NCBI GenBank assembly: GCA_045576175.1
Contig: JAZNFW010000073.1
Location: forward strand, 1-23,807
Origin: RGIG8748 sp045576175
GTDB taxonomy: Bacteria; Bacillota; Clostridia; UMGS1810
Length of the DNA stretch: 23,807 bases
Direction: 5' to 3'
Shown here piece by piece: positions 16,351 through 23,420 of this stretch; position 1 is the stretch's first letter; each line of letters begins with the position of its first letter. The notes below the pieces were generated by a model. That model saw only the letters and a program-made list of their open reading frames with translations. It searched no databases and was not told the origin of the DNA. The translations under genes were made by a program, and so were the position numbers.

Positions 16351-16920
16351 ATGAACAAAACGGTATCGGAAACAGGGACCAAAAAGATGTTTGCCATAAG
16401 TTTTATTCTTGTGGGGCTTAGCATTTTTATGGGCGTTCTTATATCGTTCAAAACGGCAGGTGGAGTATTTGCACAGGGAGCATCGCTTGTGGGCAATTTG
16501 TCGCTTGAGGGCATAAGCTTTTTGGGAAGTCTTAAAAAAGCGATTTTTCTTGATGCTCTGTATTGTCTGTCTGTGCTGATTTTTGCGGCGGCATTCCCCA
16601 TATCGTTTTTGCCCGGTGTTTTCCTGATCTTTAAGGGCTTTTGTCTGGGAGCTGCAGCCGGACTTGCTGCCAAAACCTTAGTAACGGCGGAAGCGGCCCA
16701 AATATTTTTTGCTGTATTTATATCAAACTTTTTAGTGCTTCCCCTTAAAATTCTTTTGTATCTTTCTTCGGTGGGCTTTTCTCTTAGGACCTGTCCGTGT
16801 CAGCCGATGGAGAAGACGAGGGAGTATGCGAGGTTTGTAGTTAAAATAATAGTGTTTTTTTCTATGATGTGCCTTTTGGAGTGTTTTCAGCTTGGGGTCG
16901 GAACTCTGGTGCTGTCGTAG
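16351..16920 (+). CDS. spoIIM: SpoIIM-like membrane protein
   Basis: 189 residues from the ATG at 16351 (GGGGAG 7 nt upstream; the ATG at 16336 has no ribosome binding site). Highly hydrophobic, with about four to five membrane segments (FAISFILVGLSIFMGVLISF, AIFLDALYCLSVLIFAAAF, LPGVFLIFKGFCLGAAAGLAA, IFFAVFISNFLVLPLKILLYL, and a C-terminal one). SpoIIM works with SpoIID and SpoIIP in septal peptidoglycan dissolution during engulfment of the forespore. Support is the size, topology and position directly before a xerD-type gene, a neighbourhood also known from Bacillus. Sequence identity to SpoIIM is not obvious by eye, so a generic stage II membrane protein (DUF95-type) is the cautious reading. 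Confidence 0.72.
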   Translation: MNKTVSETGTKKMFAISFILVGLSIFMGVLISFKTAGGVFAQGASLVGNLSLEGISFLGSLKKAIFLDALYCLSVLIFAAAFPISFLPGVFLIFKGFCLGAAAGLAAKTLVTAEAAQIFFAVFISNFLVLPLKILLYLSSVGFSLRTCPCQPMEKTREYARFVVKIIVFFSMMCLLECFQLGVGTLVLS

Positions 16921-16938
16921 TGCTTGGGAGGAAATATA

Positions 16939-17820
16939 ATGAACGCACTTATGTGTGAGTTTGTGGATTATCTGCAAAATGATAAAAAAGTTGCAAGAAA
17001 CACCTTGCTTTCATACACAAGAGACATAAAACAGTTCTCGGACTTTATAGCTTCGAGGAAGATAAATGTAGAAAACGTCAAATCTGCCGATGTGGAGGGC
17101 TACATTACATATATGCAGCTTGAGGGCAAGGCGTCATCATCGGTGTCGCGCTCTCTGGCATCTGTAAGGGCACTGTATGCGTATCTGCACCTTAAGGGCT
17201 TTGTGGGCGAGGACCCCACATACAAGCTCAAAACTCCAAAAACGGAGAAAAAGCTTCCGCAGATACTAACAACAAGTGAGGTCAACCGCCTTTTGAAATG
17301 TCCTGACACTTCAAGCGACAAGGGCACGAGAGACAAGGCTATGCTTGAGCTTTTGTACGCCACGGGAATAAAGGTTTCCGAGCTTATTGCATTAAACAAG
17401 CAGGATTTGGACCTCGATTTTGGATACATAAAGTGCATAAGTGAAAATGATGCAAGAGTAGTTCCGCTTGGCAAAACTGCAATAAGGGCTCTTAGAGATT
17501 ACATAAACAATGTAAGAGGCTCAATGATACTGGATTCTGCAGAGACGGCGCTCTTTGTAAACTGCAACGGCTCCCGTATGACAAGACAGGGCTTCTGGAA
17601 GCTTGTAAAAAGCTATGCAGATGTTGCGGGGATAAGTAAGGACATAACTCCGCACACTCTTCGCCACTCTTTTGCCGCACACCTTCTGGAAAATGGTGCA
17701 GACCTTGCATCCATTCAGGAAATGCTCGGTCACAAGGACATAGTTTCTACTCAGGTTTATACAAAGCTTATGAAAAATCATATAAGAGATGTGTATAATA
17801 AGGCACATCCTCGTGCATAG
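16939..17820 (+). CDS. xerD: XerD-type tyrosine recombinase with altered active site
   Basis: 293 residues from the ATG at 16939 after GGGAGG. An N-terminal SAM-like core-binding domain (about 1-95) and a C-terminal catalytic domain. XerC/XerD resolve chromosome dimers at dif. His239 and Arg242 (PHTLRHSFAAHLL), His265 (MLGHKDIVS) and nucleophile Tyr274 (TQVYTKL) are present. The first catalytic Arg, normally in ATGLRVSEL, is Lys145 here (ATGIKVSEL), and the beta-hairpin GKG-x-K-x-R region reads CISENDARVVPLG (about 166-178), with no Lys. It may be a lineage-wide variant, a partner needing another Xer, or a non-resolving paralogue. It lies 18 nt after the spoIIM-like gene, probably co-transcribed. 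Confidence 0.85.
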   Translation: MNALMCEFVDYLQNDKKVARNTLLSYTRDIKQFSDFIASRKINVENVKSADVEGYITYMQLEGKASSSVSRSLASVRALYAYLHLKGFVGEDPTYKLKTPKTEKKLPQILTTSEVNRLLKCPDTSSDKGTRDKAMLELLYATGIKVSELIALNKQDLDLDFGYIKCISENDARVVPLGKTAIRALRDYINNVRGSMILDSAETALFVNCNGSRMTRQGFWKLVKSYADVAGISKDITPHTLRHSFAAHLLENGADLASIQEMLGHKDIVSTQVYTKLMKNHIRDVYNKAHPRA

Positions 17821-17913
17821 CACATAGGAATGTAAAAGAAAGCGCAGAGCGCTTATAGGCAAGGATAATGATAATTAATTGTGTTAAATAACGGAAAATC
17901 AATTATTTTATGT

Positions 17914-17946
17914 GGGAATCTGCAAAATGCAGATTCCCGTTTTTTG
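17914..17946 (+). terminator. Terminator of xerD transcript inside copy B
   Basis: An 11-bp stem GGGAATCTGCA, loop AAA, complement, followed by GTTTTTTG. This is a canonical plus-strand Rho-independent terminator about 95 nt after the xerD stop. Confidence 0.85.
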
Positions 17947-17986
17947 TGCCTATAAGCTCTAAACGAACTTCACCTCTCGACGTACT

Positions 17987-18258
17987 AAAGCAGCTGTAAT
18001 AGTATGTGAATGTGTTTTTTGCTGCTTTTTTCAATCACTACTTCGTCAAAATGCTCGTAAATGCCTTGCATATATTTGCGCTTTTTCCTCGTATTGAGTG
18101 AAAAAAGCTATCAAAAAATCCAAAGGACCATTAAAGATAAAAATCGGTAATTTTCGAGGCGAAAGGACGAAGGAATACAAGGTATTTCAAGTCCGCCAAC
18201 GAAGAAAGAACCTATTTTTATCTTTAATGGCATATTCAAATACTATCACAACTGCTTT
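17987..18258 (+). repeat. Nested palindromic insertion in copy B, third Y-shaped module
   Basis: Terminal arms 17987-18014 and 18231-18258 pair over 28 nt with four differences. Inside are hairpin GCTTTTTTCA 18024-18033/18099-18108 and a perfect 17-bp stem 18128-18144/18214-18230. The latter encloses TTTCG/CGAAA and GGAC..GGAATAC/GTATTTC..GTCC, followed by GTCCGCCAACG. That core resembles the E1 and E2 junctions at 8681-9180. No protein-coding frame is convincing. Confidence 0.65.
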
Positions 18259-18333
18259 CCCTTCGGGTCCCCCTTGCAAGCAAAGCTTGCTTCGGCTCAG
18301 TTCGTTTATTCTGCATCTTTTTTACATTCCCTC

Positions 18334-18822
18334 TACGGCGGAACTTCCAAATATAAGTTCGAATTAAAATGATTAACTTGAAAACAAGTTCCGCAGAATG
18401 CATAAATGCATTCTCTGCGACTTTTACTTTATGAGTTGGCAATCGATAAAGCTTTTCTTTTTTAAATTTACATCTGCCAAATATGGGGCTTTTTCGTTAT
18501 TGTCCCCACCAAAAAGCACAAAATATCGTCTTTTTGGCGTTGAGGGTGCACTGCACTTTTTGTGCCGAGTTTCTACCTATTATATATAATAGCATTTGAG
18601 AACAGACGAAAAACGCTGAAAAACAAGCTTGGTTTACATAATGTTATTTTTGGGGGTAAAAGGCGTCAAAAGCCCATGGTTAAGGGCACTGGAGTGGGTT
18701 TTTGCTCCGAAAAACGCCTAAAAAGTGTTGTGAAAATGCACACATATAGCGTAGTTTATTGTGCAATATTAACGAAATTTTAGAAATAAGAGAAATTTAG
18801 TGGTCGAGTTGTAAAAAAATGC
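18334..18822. other. Non-coding region with several hairpins upstream of S10 promoter
   Basis: No convincing gene. Hairpins seen: AACTTG-AAAA-CAAGTT (about 18377-18392); CGCAG-AATGCAT/ATGCATT-CT-CTGCG (about 18391-18420, 2-nt bulge); competing stems CCAAAAAG/CTTTTTGG and GCACAAAA/TTTTGTGC (about 18509-18562); and a three-way-junction arrangement at 18661-18719 (AGGCGT/ACGCCT enclosing GCCC/GGGC and GGAG/CTCC). A possible TATAAT occurs near 18585 without a good -35. A small RNA gene is possible but not shown. Confidence 0.45.
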
Positions 18823-18851
18823 TTGCAAAACGAGTTTCTTTATTATATAAT
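18823..18851 (+). promoter_or_regulatory. Main promoter of S10 ribosomal operon
   Basis: TTGCAA (18823-18828), a 17-nt spacer and a perfect TATAAT (18846-18851). It precedes a ~260-nt untranslated leader before rpsJ. Confidence 0.85.
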
Positions 18852-18857
18852 AGTCAA

Positions 18858-19117
18858 GCGTGGCATGACATACGATGATGTGGGAGGTTACCAAACGCGA
18901 GGAGTAACGGACTTTGGGGTTAATTTCCACGGAGAATGTCCGAATCGTGAATTCGGGCGGCACGGTCACTTGATATAGGTGTATTATGCCCCGGATAGCT
19001 TAAAAAAGGTTTAAGTTGCCGGGTTTTATAATGCATTGAGTACGACACACCCGGAAGGGTGTACGTTTTCATGACTGCCGGAATGGCACCAAGAATATCA
19101 AAAGGAGGTACTATCTC
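18858..19117 (+). promoter_or_regulatory. Structured leader of S10 operon
   Basis: A ~260-nt untranslated leader with several stems: CCGAAT-CGTGA-ATTCGG (about 18940-18956); a terminator-like hairpin CCCGG..CTTAAA/TTTAAG..CCGGG (18990-19023) followed directly by TTTTAT; and ACACCC-GGAA-GGGTGT with a GNRA-type loop (about 19045-19062). It ends in the rpsJ ribosome binding site AAAGGAGG. A leader with an internal terminator-like stem suggests attenuation, possibly by a ribosomal protein such as L4, as known in E. coli. I did not match it to a named leader family. Confidence 0.6.
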
Positions 19118-19432
19118 ATGGCTAAAAGTCAGAAAATCAGAATTAAGCTTAAGGCTTATGACCACCAGTTAATCGACCAGTCTGCAAAGAAAATTGTGGA
19201 GACTGCAGAAAGAACCGGTGCAAAGGTTGCAGGTCCTATTCCGCTCCCCACAAAGAAAGAGGTTGTTACAATCTTAAGAGCGGTACACAAGTATAAGGAT
19301 TCCCGTGAACAGTTCGAACTCAGAACTCACAAGAGACTTATCGACATATTAGAACCTACAGCTAAAACAATCGACAGCTTGCTCAAAATTTCTTTGCCTG
19401 CAGGTGTTGAGATTGAAATCAAGCAGATGTAA
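19118..19432 (+). CDS. rpsJ: 30S ribosomal protein S10
   Basis: 104 residues, full length. S10 is in the head of the 30S subunit and, as NusE, also takes part in transcription antitermination. Recognised by KIRIKLKAYDHQLIDQSAKKIVETA near the N-terminus, then PIPLPTKKEVVTILRAVHKYKDSREQFELRTHKRLIDI and the C-terminal SLPAGVEIEIKQM. AAAGGAGG lies 9 nt before the ATG. It is the first gene of the operon, behind a long leader. The 109 nt to rplC hold further hairpins. Confidence 0.98.
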   Translation: MAKSQKIRIKLKAYDHQLIDQSAKKIVETAERTGAKVAGPIPLPTKKEVVTILRAVHKYKDSREQFELRTHKRLIDILEPTAKTIDSLLKISLPAGVEIEIKQM

Positions 19433-19541
19433 TCTGCAAAAGACTATTTGTTTAGTCTTGGGAGCTGTCACCGTCGTTGGCAGCAGGTCATGTTGAAACA
19501 CCTTAGTTTCAACCAATAACCATAATAGGAGGAAAGCTAAA
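19433..19541 (+). promoter_or_regulatory. Hairpin-rich spacer between rpsJ and rplC
   Basis: Three consecutive small inverted repeats: AAGACT/AGTCTT, GCTG/CAGC and a perfect GTTGAAAC-ACCTTA-GTTTCAAC, then the rplC ribosome binding site AGGAGG. They may be processing or translational control structures. None has a T-tract, so termination is unlikely. Confidence 0.45.
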
Positions 19542-20171
19542 ATGCAGAAAGCAATTTTAGGAAAGAAAATCGGAATGACTCAGATTTTTACAGAAGACGG
19601 CCTTGTAATTCCAGTTACAGTTATCGAAGCCGGCCCTGTTACAGTCGTTCAGAAGAAGACAGTTGAAAACGATGGCTACAATGCTATCCAGGTTGGCTAT
19701 GTTGATGCTAAAGATAAGGCATTAAACAAGCCCGAGAAGGGACACCTTGCTAAAGCAGGCGTTGCAGGAAAGAGAGTTTTAAGAGAATTTAGACTCGAAG
19801 ATGATTCCGCTTACAATGTAGGTGATGTAATCGCAGCAGACGTATTCGCAGAAGGCGACAAGATTGATGTTACAGGCATCAGCAAGGGTCACGGCTATGC
19901 AGGTACAGTAAAAAGATGGGGCACACACAGAGGTCCTATGACTCACGGTTCCGGTTATCACAGAGGTGTTGGTTCCATGGGTGCTTGCTCTACACCGTCC
20001 AGAGTTATGAAGAACAAGAGACTCCCCGGACACATGGGTGTTGAACAGGTTACAGTTCAGAATTTAGATGTAGTTAAGGTAGATGCAGAAAAGAACATCA
20101 TCCTTGTAAAAGGTGCAGTTCCCGGTCCTAAGTGCGGCGTTGTAACTATCAAAAACTCAGTTAAGGCGTAA
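19542..20171 (+). CDS. rplC: 50S ribosomal protein L3
   Basis: 209 residues, full length. L3 binds near the 3' end of 23S rRNA, and its central extension approaches the peptidyl transferase centre. The N-terminus (MQKAILGKKIGMTQIF), the conserved core GTVKRWGTHRGPMTHGSGYHRGVGSMG-type segment (about 125-150) and PGHMGVEQVTVQNL identify it. AGGAGGAAAGC precedes the ATG. Next gene rplD starts 25 nt after the stop. Confidence 0.98.
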   Translation: MQKAILGKKIGMTQIFTEDGLVIPVTVIEAGPVTVVQKKTVENDGYNAIQVGYVDAKDKALNKPEKGHLAKAGVAGKRVLREFRLEDDSAYNVGDVIAADVFAEGDKIDVTGISKGHGYAGTVKRWGTHRGPMTHGSGYHRGVGSMGACSTPSRVMKNKRLPGHMGVEQVTVQNLDVVKVDAEKNIILVKGAVPGPKCGVVTIKNSVKA

Positions 20172-20196
20172 TTAACGTAAGGAAGGAGGACTAACA

Positions 20197-20820
20197 ATGC
20201 CTAAAGTAGCTTTATATAATATGGAAGGAAGCCAGATTGGCGATATCGAATTAAATGAAAGCATTTTTGGTTGCGAGGTAAACACAAGCGTTCTTCACGA
20301 AGTTGTTAAGAACTACCTTGCAAATCAGAGACAGGGCACACAGAGCACAAAGACTCGTTCCGAGGTTCGCGGAGGCGGAATTAAGCCTTGGAGACAGAAG
20401 GGAACAGGTCGTGCAAGACAGGGTAGCATAAGAGCTACACAGTGGATCAAGGGCGGTATAGCATTAGGTCCCAAGCCCAGAGATTACAGATATTCTGTAA
20501 ACAAGAAGCTTAAAGTAATAGCTCTTAAGAGCGCATTAAGCTCTAAGGTAAACGACGGTGCATTTATTGTTGTAGACGACATTAAGCTTGATGAAATCAA
20601 GACAAAGGCAGTTTGCACAATGCTTAAAAACTTAAAGGTTAACACCAAGGCGCTCATCGTTACAAACGAAAAGAATGACAATGTTGTTAAGTCAGCAAAC
20701 AATATACAGGGTGTTGCTACCACATTTATGGGAAGCCTCAATGTATATGACATCTTAAAATACGACGTAATGGTAATATCCAAGGACGCTGTATCAAAGA
20801 TTGAGGAGGTGTACGCATAA
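20197..20820 (+). CDS. rplD: 50S ribosomal protein L4
   Basis: 207 residues. L4 lines the peptide exit tunnel through its long loop, here RGGGIKPWRQKGTGRARQGS with the following ATQWIKGGIALGPKPRDY. In gamma-proteobacteria L4 also represses its own S10 operon by acting on the leader; whether it does so here is unknown but relevant to the leader at 18858. AAGGAGG lies 8 nt upstream of the ATG. The last base of its stop codon is the first base of the rplW start (TAATG), so translation is coupled. Confidence 0.97.
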   Translation: MPKVALYNMEGSQIGDIELNESIFGCEVNTSVLHEVVKNYLANQRQGTQSTKTRSEVRGGGIKPWRQKGTGRARQGSIRATQWIKGGIALGPKPRDYRYSVNKKLKVIALKSALSSKVNDGAFIVVDDIKLDEIKTKAVCTMLKNLKVNTKALIVTNEKNDNVVKSANNIQGVATTFMGSLNVYDILKYDVMVISKDAVSKIEEVYA

Positions 20821-21110
20821 TGAATAAATACGATATCATTATAAAGCCTATCATTTCTGAAAAGAGTATGGATCTGTCCGCAGATAAGAAGTACACCTTT
20901 AAGGTTGCTCTTAATGCAAACAAGATAGAAATAAAGAAAGCTGTAGAAGAGATTTTCGGCGTTAAGGTAGAAAAGGTTACTACTCAGAGAGTTCTCGGCA
21001 AGATTAAGAGAATGGGCGCTAACTCCGGCAAGAGAGCAGACTGGAAGAAAGCAGTTGTTAAGCTCACAGCCGACAGCAAGACCATTGAGTTCTTTGACGG
21101 AATGGCATAA
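20820..21110 (+). CDS. rplW: 50S ribosomal protein L23
   Basis: 96 residues, typical length. L23 sits at the exit of the peptide tunnel and is the docking site for trigger factor and SRP. Recognised by the N-terminal DIIIKPIISEKSM, YTFKVALNANKIEIKKAVEEIFGVKVEKV and the RMGANSGKRADWKKAVVKL segment. It overlaps the rplD stop codon by one base; the ribosome binding site GGAGGTG lies inside rplD. Confidence 0.97.
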   Translation: MNKYDIIIKPIISEKSMDLSADKKYTFKVALNANKIEIKKAVEEIFGVKVEKVTTQRVLGKIKRMGANSGKRADWKKAVVKLTADSKTIEFFDGMA

Positions 21111-21141
21111 TAAACCTATTAGAATTAAGGAGTGAAAAGGA

Positions 21142-21975
21142 ATGGCAATTAAAAAATTTAATCCTACATCTCCCGCACGCAGATTTATGACTGTTTCAAC
21201 CTTTGAAGAGCTTTCTAAGGTTGCTCCGGAAAAGTCGTTGCTCGAACCTAAGAAAAGCAACGCTGGTAGAAATTCATACGGCAGAATAACAGTTCGTCAC
21301 AGAGGCGGCGGAAACAGAAACAAATACAGAATCATAGATTTCAAGAGAAATAAAGACGGCATGAATGCCACTGTTATGACAATCGAGTACGATCCTAACA
21401 GAACTGCAAACATCGCTCTCATCCAGTATGAAGACGGTGTAAAGAGCTACATCATAGCTCCTGTAGACTTAAAGGTTGGCGATGTTGTTCGCTCCGGCAG
21501 CGATGCAGACATCAAGCCCGGTAACGCACTCGAAATAAAGGACATCCCCGTGGGTACTCTTATTCACAACATAGAGCTTTTCCCCGGCAGAGGTGCTCAG
21601 CTTGTAAGAGCTGCAGGTAACAGTGCACAGCTCATGGCTAAGGAAAACGGTTACGCACAGGTAAGACTTCCCTCCGGTGAGGTTAGAATGGTTACATTAA
21701 ACTGCAGAGCTACAATCGGCCAGGTTGGTAATGTAGACCACGCAAACATCTCTATCGGTAAAGCAGGAAGAAAGAGACATATGGGTTGGAGACCTACAGT
21801 TCGTGGTGTTGTTATGAACCCCTGCGACCATCCCCACGGTGGTGGTGAAGGTAAGTCACCTATCGGTATGCCCGGACCTGTTACTCCTTGGGGTAAGCCT
21901 ACACTTGGCTACAAGACTCGCAAGAAGAAAAAGCAGTCCAACAAGTATATTGTTAAGAGAAGAAACGGCAGATAA
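21142..21975 (+). CDS. rplB: 50S ribosomal protein L2
   Basis: 277 residues, full length. L2 is needed for subunit joining and peptidyl transferase activity. Typical sequence: KKFNPTSPARRFMTV at the N-terminus, RHRGGGNRNKYRIIDFKR, GNALEIKDIPVGTLIHNIEL and the highly conserved PCDHPHGGGEGKSPIG that contains the functionally important His, then the basic tail KTRKKKKQSNKYIVKRR. The ribosome binding site is AAGGAG. Confidence 0.98.
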   Translation: MAIKKFNPTSPARRFMTVSTFEELSKVAPEKSLLEPKKSNAGRNSYGRITVRHRGGGNRNKYRIIDFKRNKDGMNATVMTIEYDPNRTANIALIQYEDGVKSYIIAPVDLKVGDVVRSGSDADIKPGNALEIKDIPVGTLIHNIELFPGRGAQLVRAAGNSAQLMAKENGYAQVRLPSGEVRMVTLNCRATIGQVGNVDHANISIGKAGRKRHMGWRPTVRGVVMNPCDHPHGGGEGKSPIGMPGPVTPWGKPTLGYKTRKKKKQSNKYIVKRRNGR

Positions 21976-22022
21976 TTTAGATTATCTTAATACATTCCAA
22001 TATTTTGGGAGGAGGTTACAAA

Positions 22023-22301
22023 ATGGGAAGATCAGTTAAAAAAGGACCTTTCGTTGATGCAAAGCTTTTAAAGAAGATTATTGATATGAACAGTTCCGGT
22101 GAAAAGATCGTTGTTAAGACATGGTCTAGAGCATCTACAATATTCCCGGACATGGTTGGCCACACAATCGCAGTTCATGACGGAAGAAAGCACGTTCCGG
22201 TATATGTAAGCGAAGATATGGTTGGCCATAAGCTTGGTGAGTTTGCACCCACAAGAACCTTTAAGGGTCACGCAGGTGCCAAGACAACAGGCGTAAGATA
22301 A
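22023..22301 (+). CDS. rpsS: 30S ribosomal protein S19
   Basis: 92 residues from the ATG at 22023, which follows GGAGGTTACAAA; an in-frame extension to 22005 would read through the ribosome binding site and is not used. The protein starts MGRSVKKGPFVDAKLLKKI as is typical for S19 and has TWSRASTIFPDMVGHTIAVHDGRKHVPVYV and LGEFAPTRTFKGH. It is in the head of the 30S subunit, with S13 near the A site. Confidence 0.98.
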   Translation: MGRSVKKGPFVDAKLLKKIIDMNSSGEKIVVKTWSRASTIFPDMVGHTIAVHDGRKHVPVYVSEDMVGHKLGEFAPTRTFKGHAGAKTTGVR

Positions 22302-22341
22302 TATTAAATACAGTTTACAATCCGGGAAGGAGGATTCACGC

Positions 22342-22692
22342 ATGGAAAACATGGCGAAAGAAGCAAGAGCTAAAGTTAGCTATGCTCGTATTTCTTCAAG
22401 AAAAGTTAAAGTAGTTATAGACTTAATCAGAAATAAAAATGTCGGTGAAGCTATGGCAATCTTAAAGCTTACTCCCAAGGCAGCAGCCGAAATCGTAGAG
22501 AAGCTTTTAAAGTCCGCTATTGCAAATGCTGAAAACAATCACGAAATGGACATAGATAAGCTCTATGTTGCAGAGATTTTTGCAAATCAGGGACCGACAC
22601 TTAAGAGAGTACAGCCCAGAGCACAGGGCAGAGCTTTCAGAATCAGAAAGAGAACAAGTCACATAACCATCGTTCTCAAAGAAAGAGATTAA
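22342..22692 (+). CDS. rplV: 50S ribosomal protein L22
   Basis: 116 residues. L22 contributes a long beta-hairpin to the exit tunnel, near the constriction and the macrolide site (QPRAQGRAFRIRKRTSHITIVL). The N-terminal half has AKVSYARISSRKVKVVIDLIR and LKSAIANAENNHEMD. The first ATG (22342) is chosen because AAGGAGG lies 8 nt upstream; the second ATG at 22351 would give the more usual MAKEARA start but would be 17 nt away. Confidence 0.97.
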   Translation: MENMAKEARAKVSYARISSRKVKVVIDLIRNKNVGEAMAILKLTPKAAAEIVEKLLKSAIANAENNHEMDIDKLYVAEIFANQGPTLKRVQPRAQGRAFRIRKRTSHITIVLKERD

Positions 22693-22710
22693 TGAAAAGG
22701 AGGAAGAACC

Positions 22711-23418
22711 TTGGGTCAGAAAGTACATCCACATGGATTAAGAGTAGGCGTTATCAAGGATTGGGATTCCAAATGGTACGCAGACAAGAAAACTTATGGT
22801 GATAATCTTGTAGAAGATTACAATATCAGAAAATACCTTAAGAAGTCTCTCTATGCAGCTGGTATCTCCAAGATAGAAATTGAGAGAAACGACGACAAGG
22901 TAAGAATTCACATTCACACAGCAAAGCCCGGTATACTCATCGGTAAGCAGGGTGCTGAAAAAGATAAGATTAAAGATAAGGTAGAAAAGCTCATCGGCAA
23001 GAATGTAATAATCGACATCGTAGAAGTAAGAAATGCAGATGTTGATGCACAGCTTGCAGCAGAAAACATCGCTTCTCAGCTCGAAAGAAGAATTTCCTTC
23101 CGTCGTGCTATGAAGCAGGTTATGCAAAGAGCTATGAAGATGGGAGCAAAGGGTATCAAGACCACATGTTCCGGTCGTCTCGGCGGTGCAGAAATCGCAA
23201 GAAGCGAGCACTATCACGAGGGTACTATTCCTCTTCAGACCTTAAGAGCAGATATCGACTACGGTTTTGCAGAAGCAGATACAACCTACGGTAAAATCGG
23301 CGTTAAGGTTTGGATTTACAAGGGTGAGGTTTTAAACGCTAAAGAGCAGTTTGTAAAGAAGGAAACAAAGCCTCAGGCTCCTAAGGCAAGAGGACAGAGA
23401 AGCAAAGGAGGCAGATAA
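22711..23418 (+). CDS. rpsC: 30S ribosomal protein S3 (TTG start)
   Basis: 235 residues. The start codon is TTG at 22711, 7 nt after AAAAGGAGG; the sequence GQKVHPHGLRVGVI right after it is the invariant S3 N-terminus, so the start is secure. The KH domain has the GILIGKQGAEKDKIKDKVEKL segment with its G-x-x-G loop; the C-terminal domain has GRLGGAEIARSEHYHEGTIPLQTLRADIDYG. S3 lies at the mRNA entry tunnel and helps unwind mRNA. It has a basic C-terminal tail (PKARGQRSKGGR). Confidence 0.97.
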   Translation: MGQKVHPHGLRVGVIKDWDSKWYADKKTYGDNLVEDYNIRKYLKKSLYAAGISKIEIERNDDKVRIHIHTAKPGILIGKQGAEKDKIKDKVEKLIGKNVIIDIVEVRNADVDAQLAAENIASQLERRISFRRAMKQVMQRAMKMGAKGIKTTCSGRLGGAEIARSEHYHEGTIPLQTLRADIDYGFAEADTTYGKIGVKVWIYKGEVLNAKEQFVKKETKPQAPKARGQRSKGGR

Positions 23419-23420
23419 TC

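Larger units (their letters stand above)
17827..18333 (+). repeat. Structured repeat copy B with nested insertion
   Basis: Homologous to copy A, opposite strand. It starts 6 nt after the xerD stop with AGGAATGTAAAA and ends TTTTACATTCCCTC. It has GCTTATAGGC 17851-17860/17948-17957, hairpin GGGAATCTGCA 17914-17924/17928-17938, then the outer stem TAAACGAACT 17960-17969 with AGTTCGTTTA 18299-18308. A 59-nt block (18260-18318 against the complement of 12610-12668) has one mismatch with A. Where A has the GGTGTAT hairpin, B holds a 272-bp palindromic insertion. Confidence 0.8.

Noticed and set aside
17827..18333. dif site next to xerD
   Set aside because: The structured repeat is far longer than a 28-bp dif, and no 11-6-11 site with Xer arms is apparent.
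18098..18367. Plus-strand ORF of 89 residues
   Set aside because: It runs through the arms of repeat B and its nested insertion, has no ribosome binding site, and its sequence follows the palindromes.
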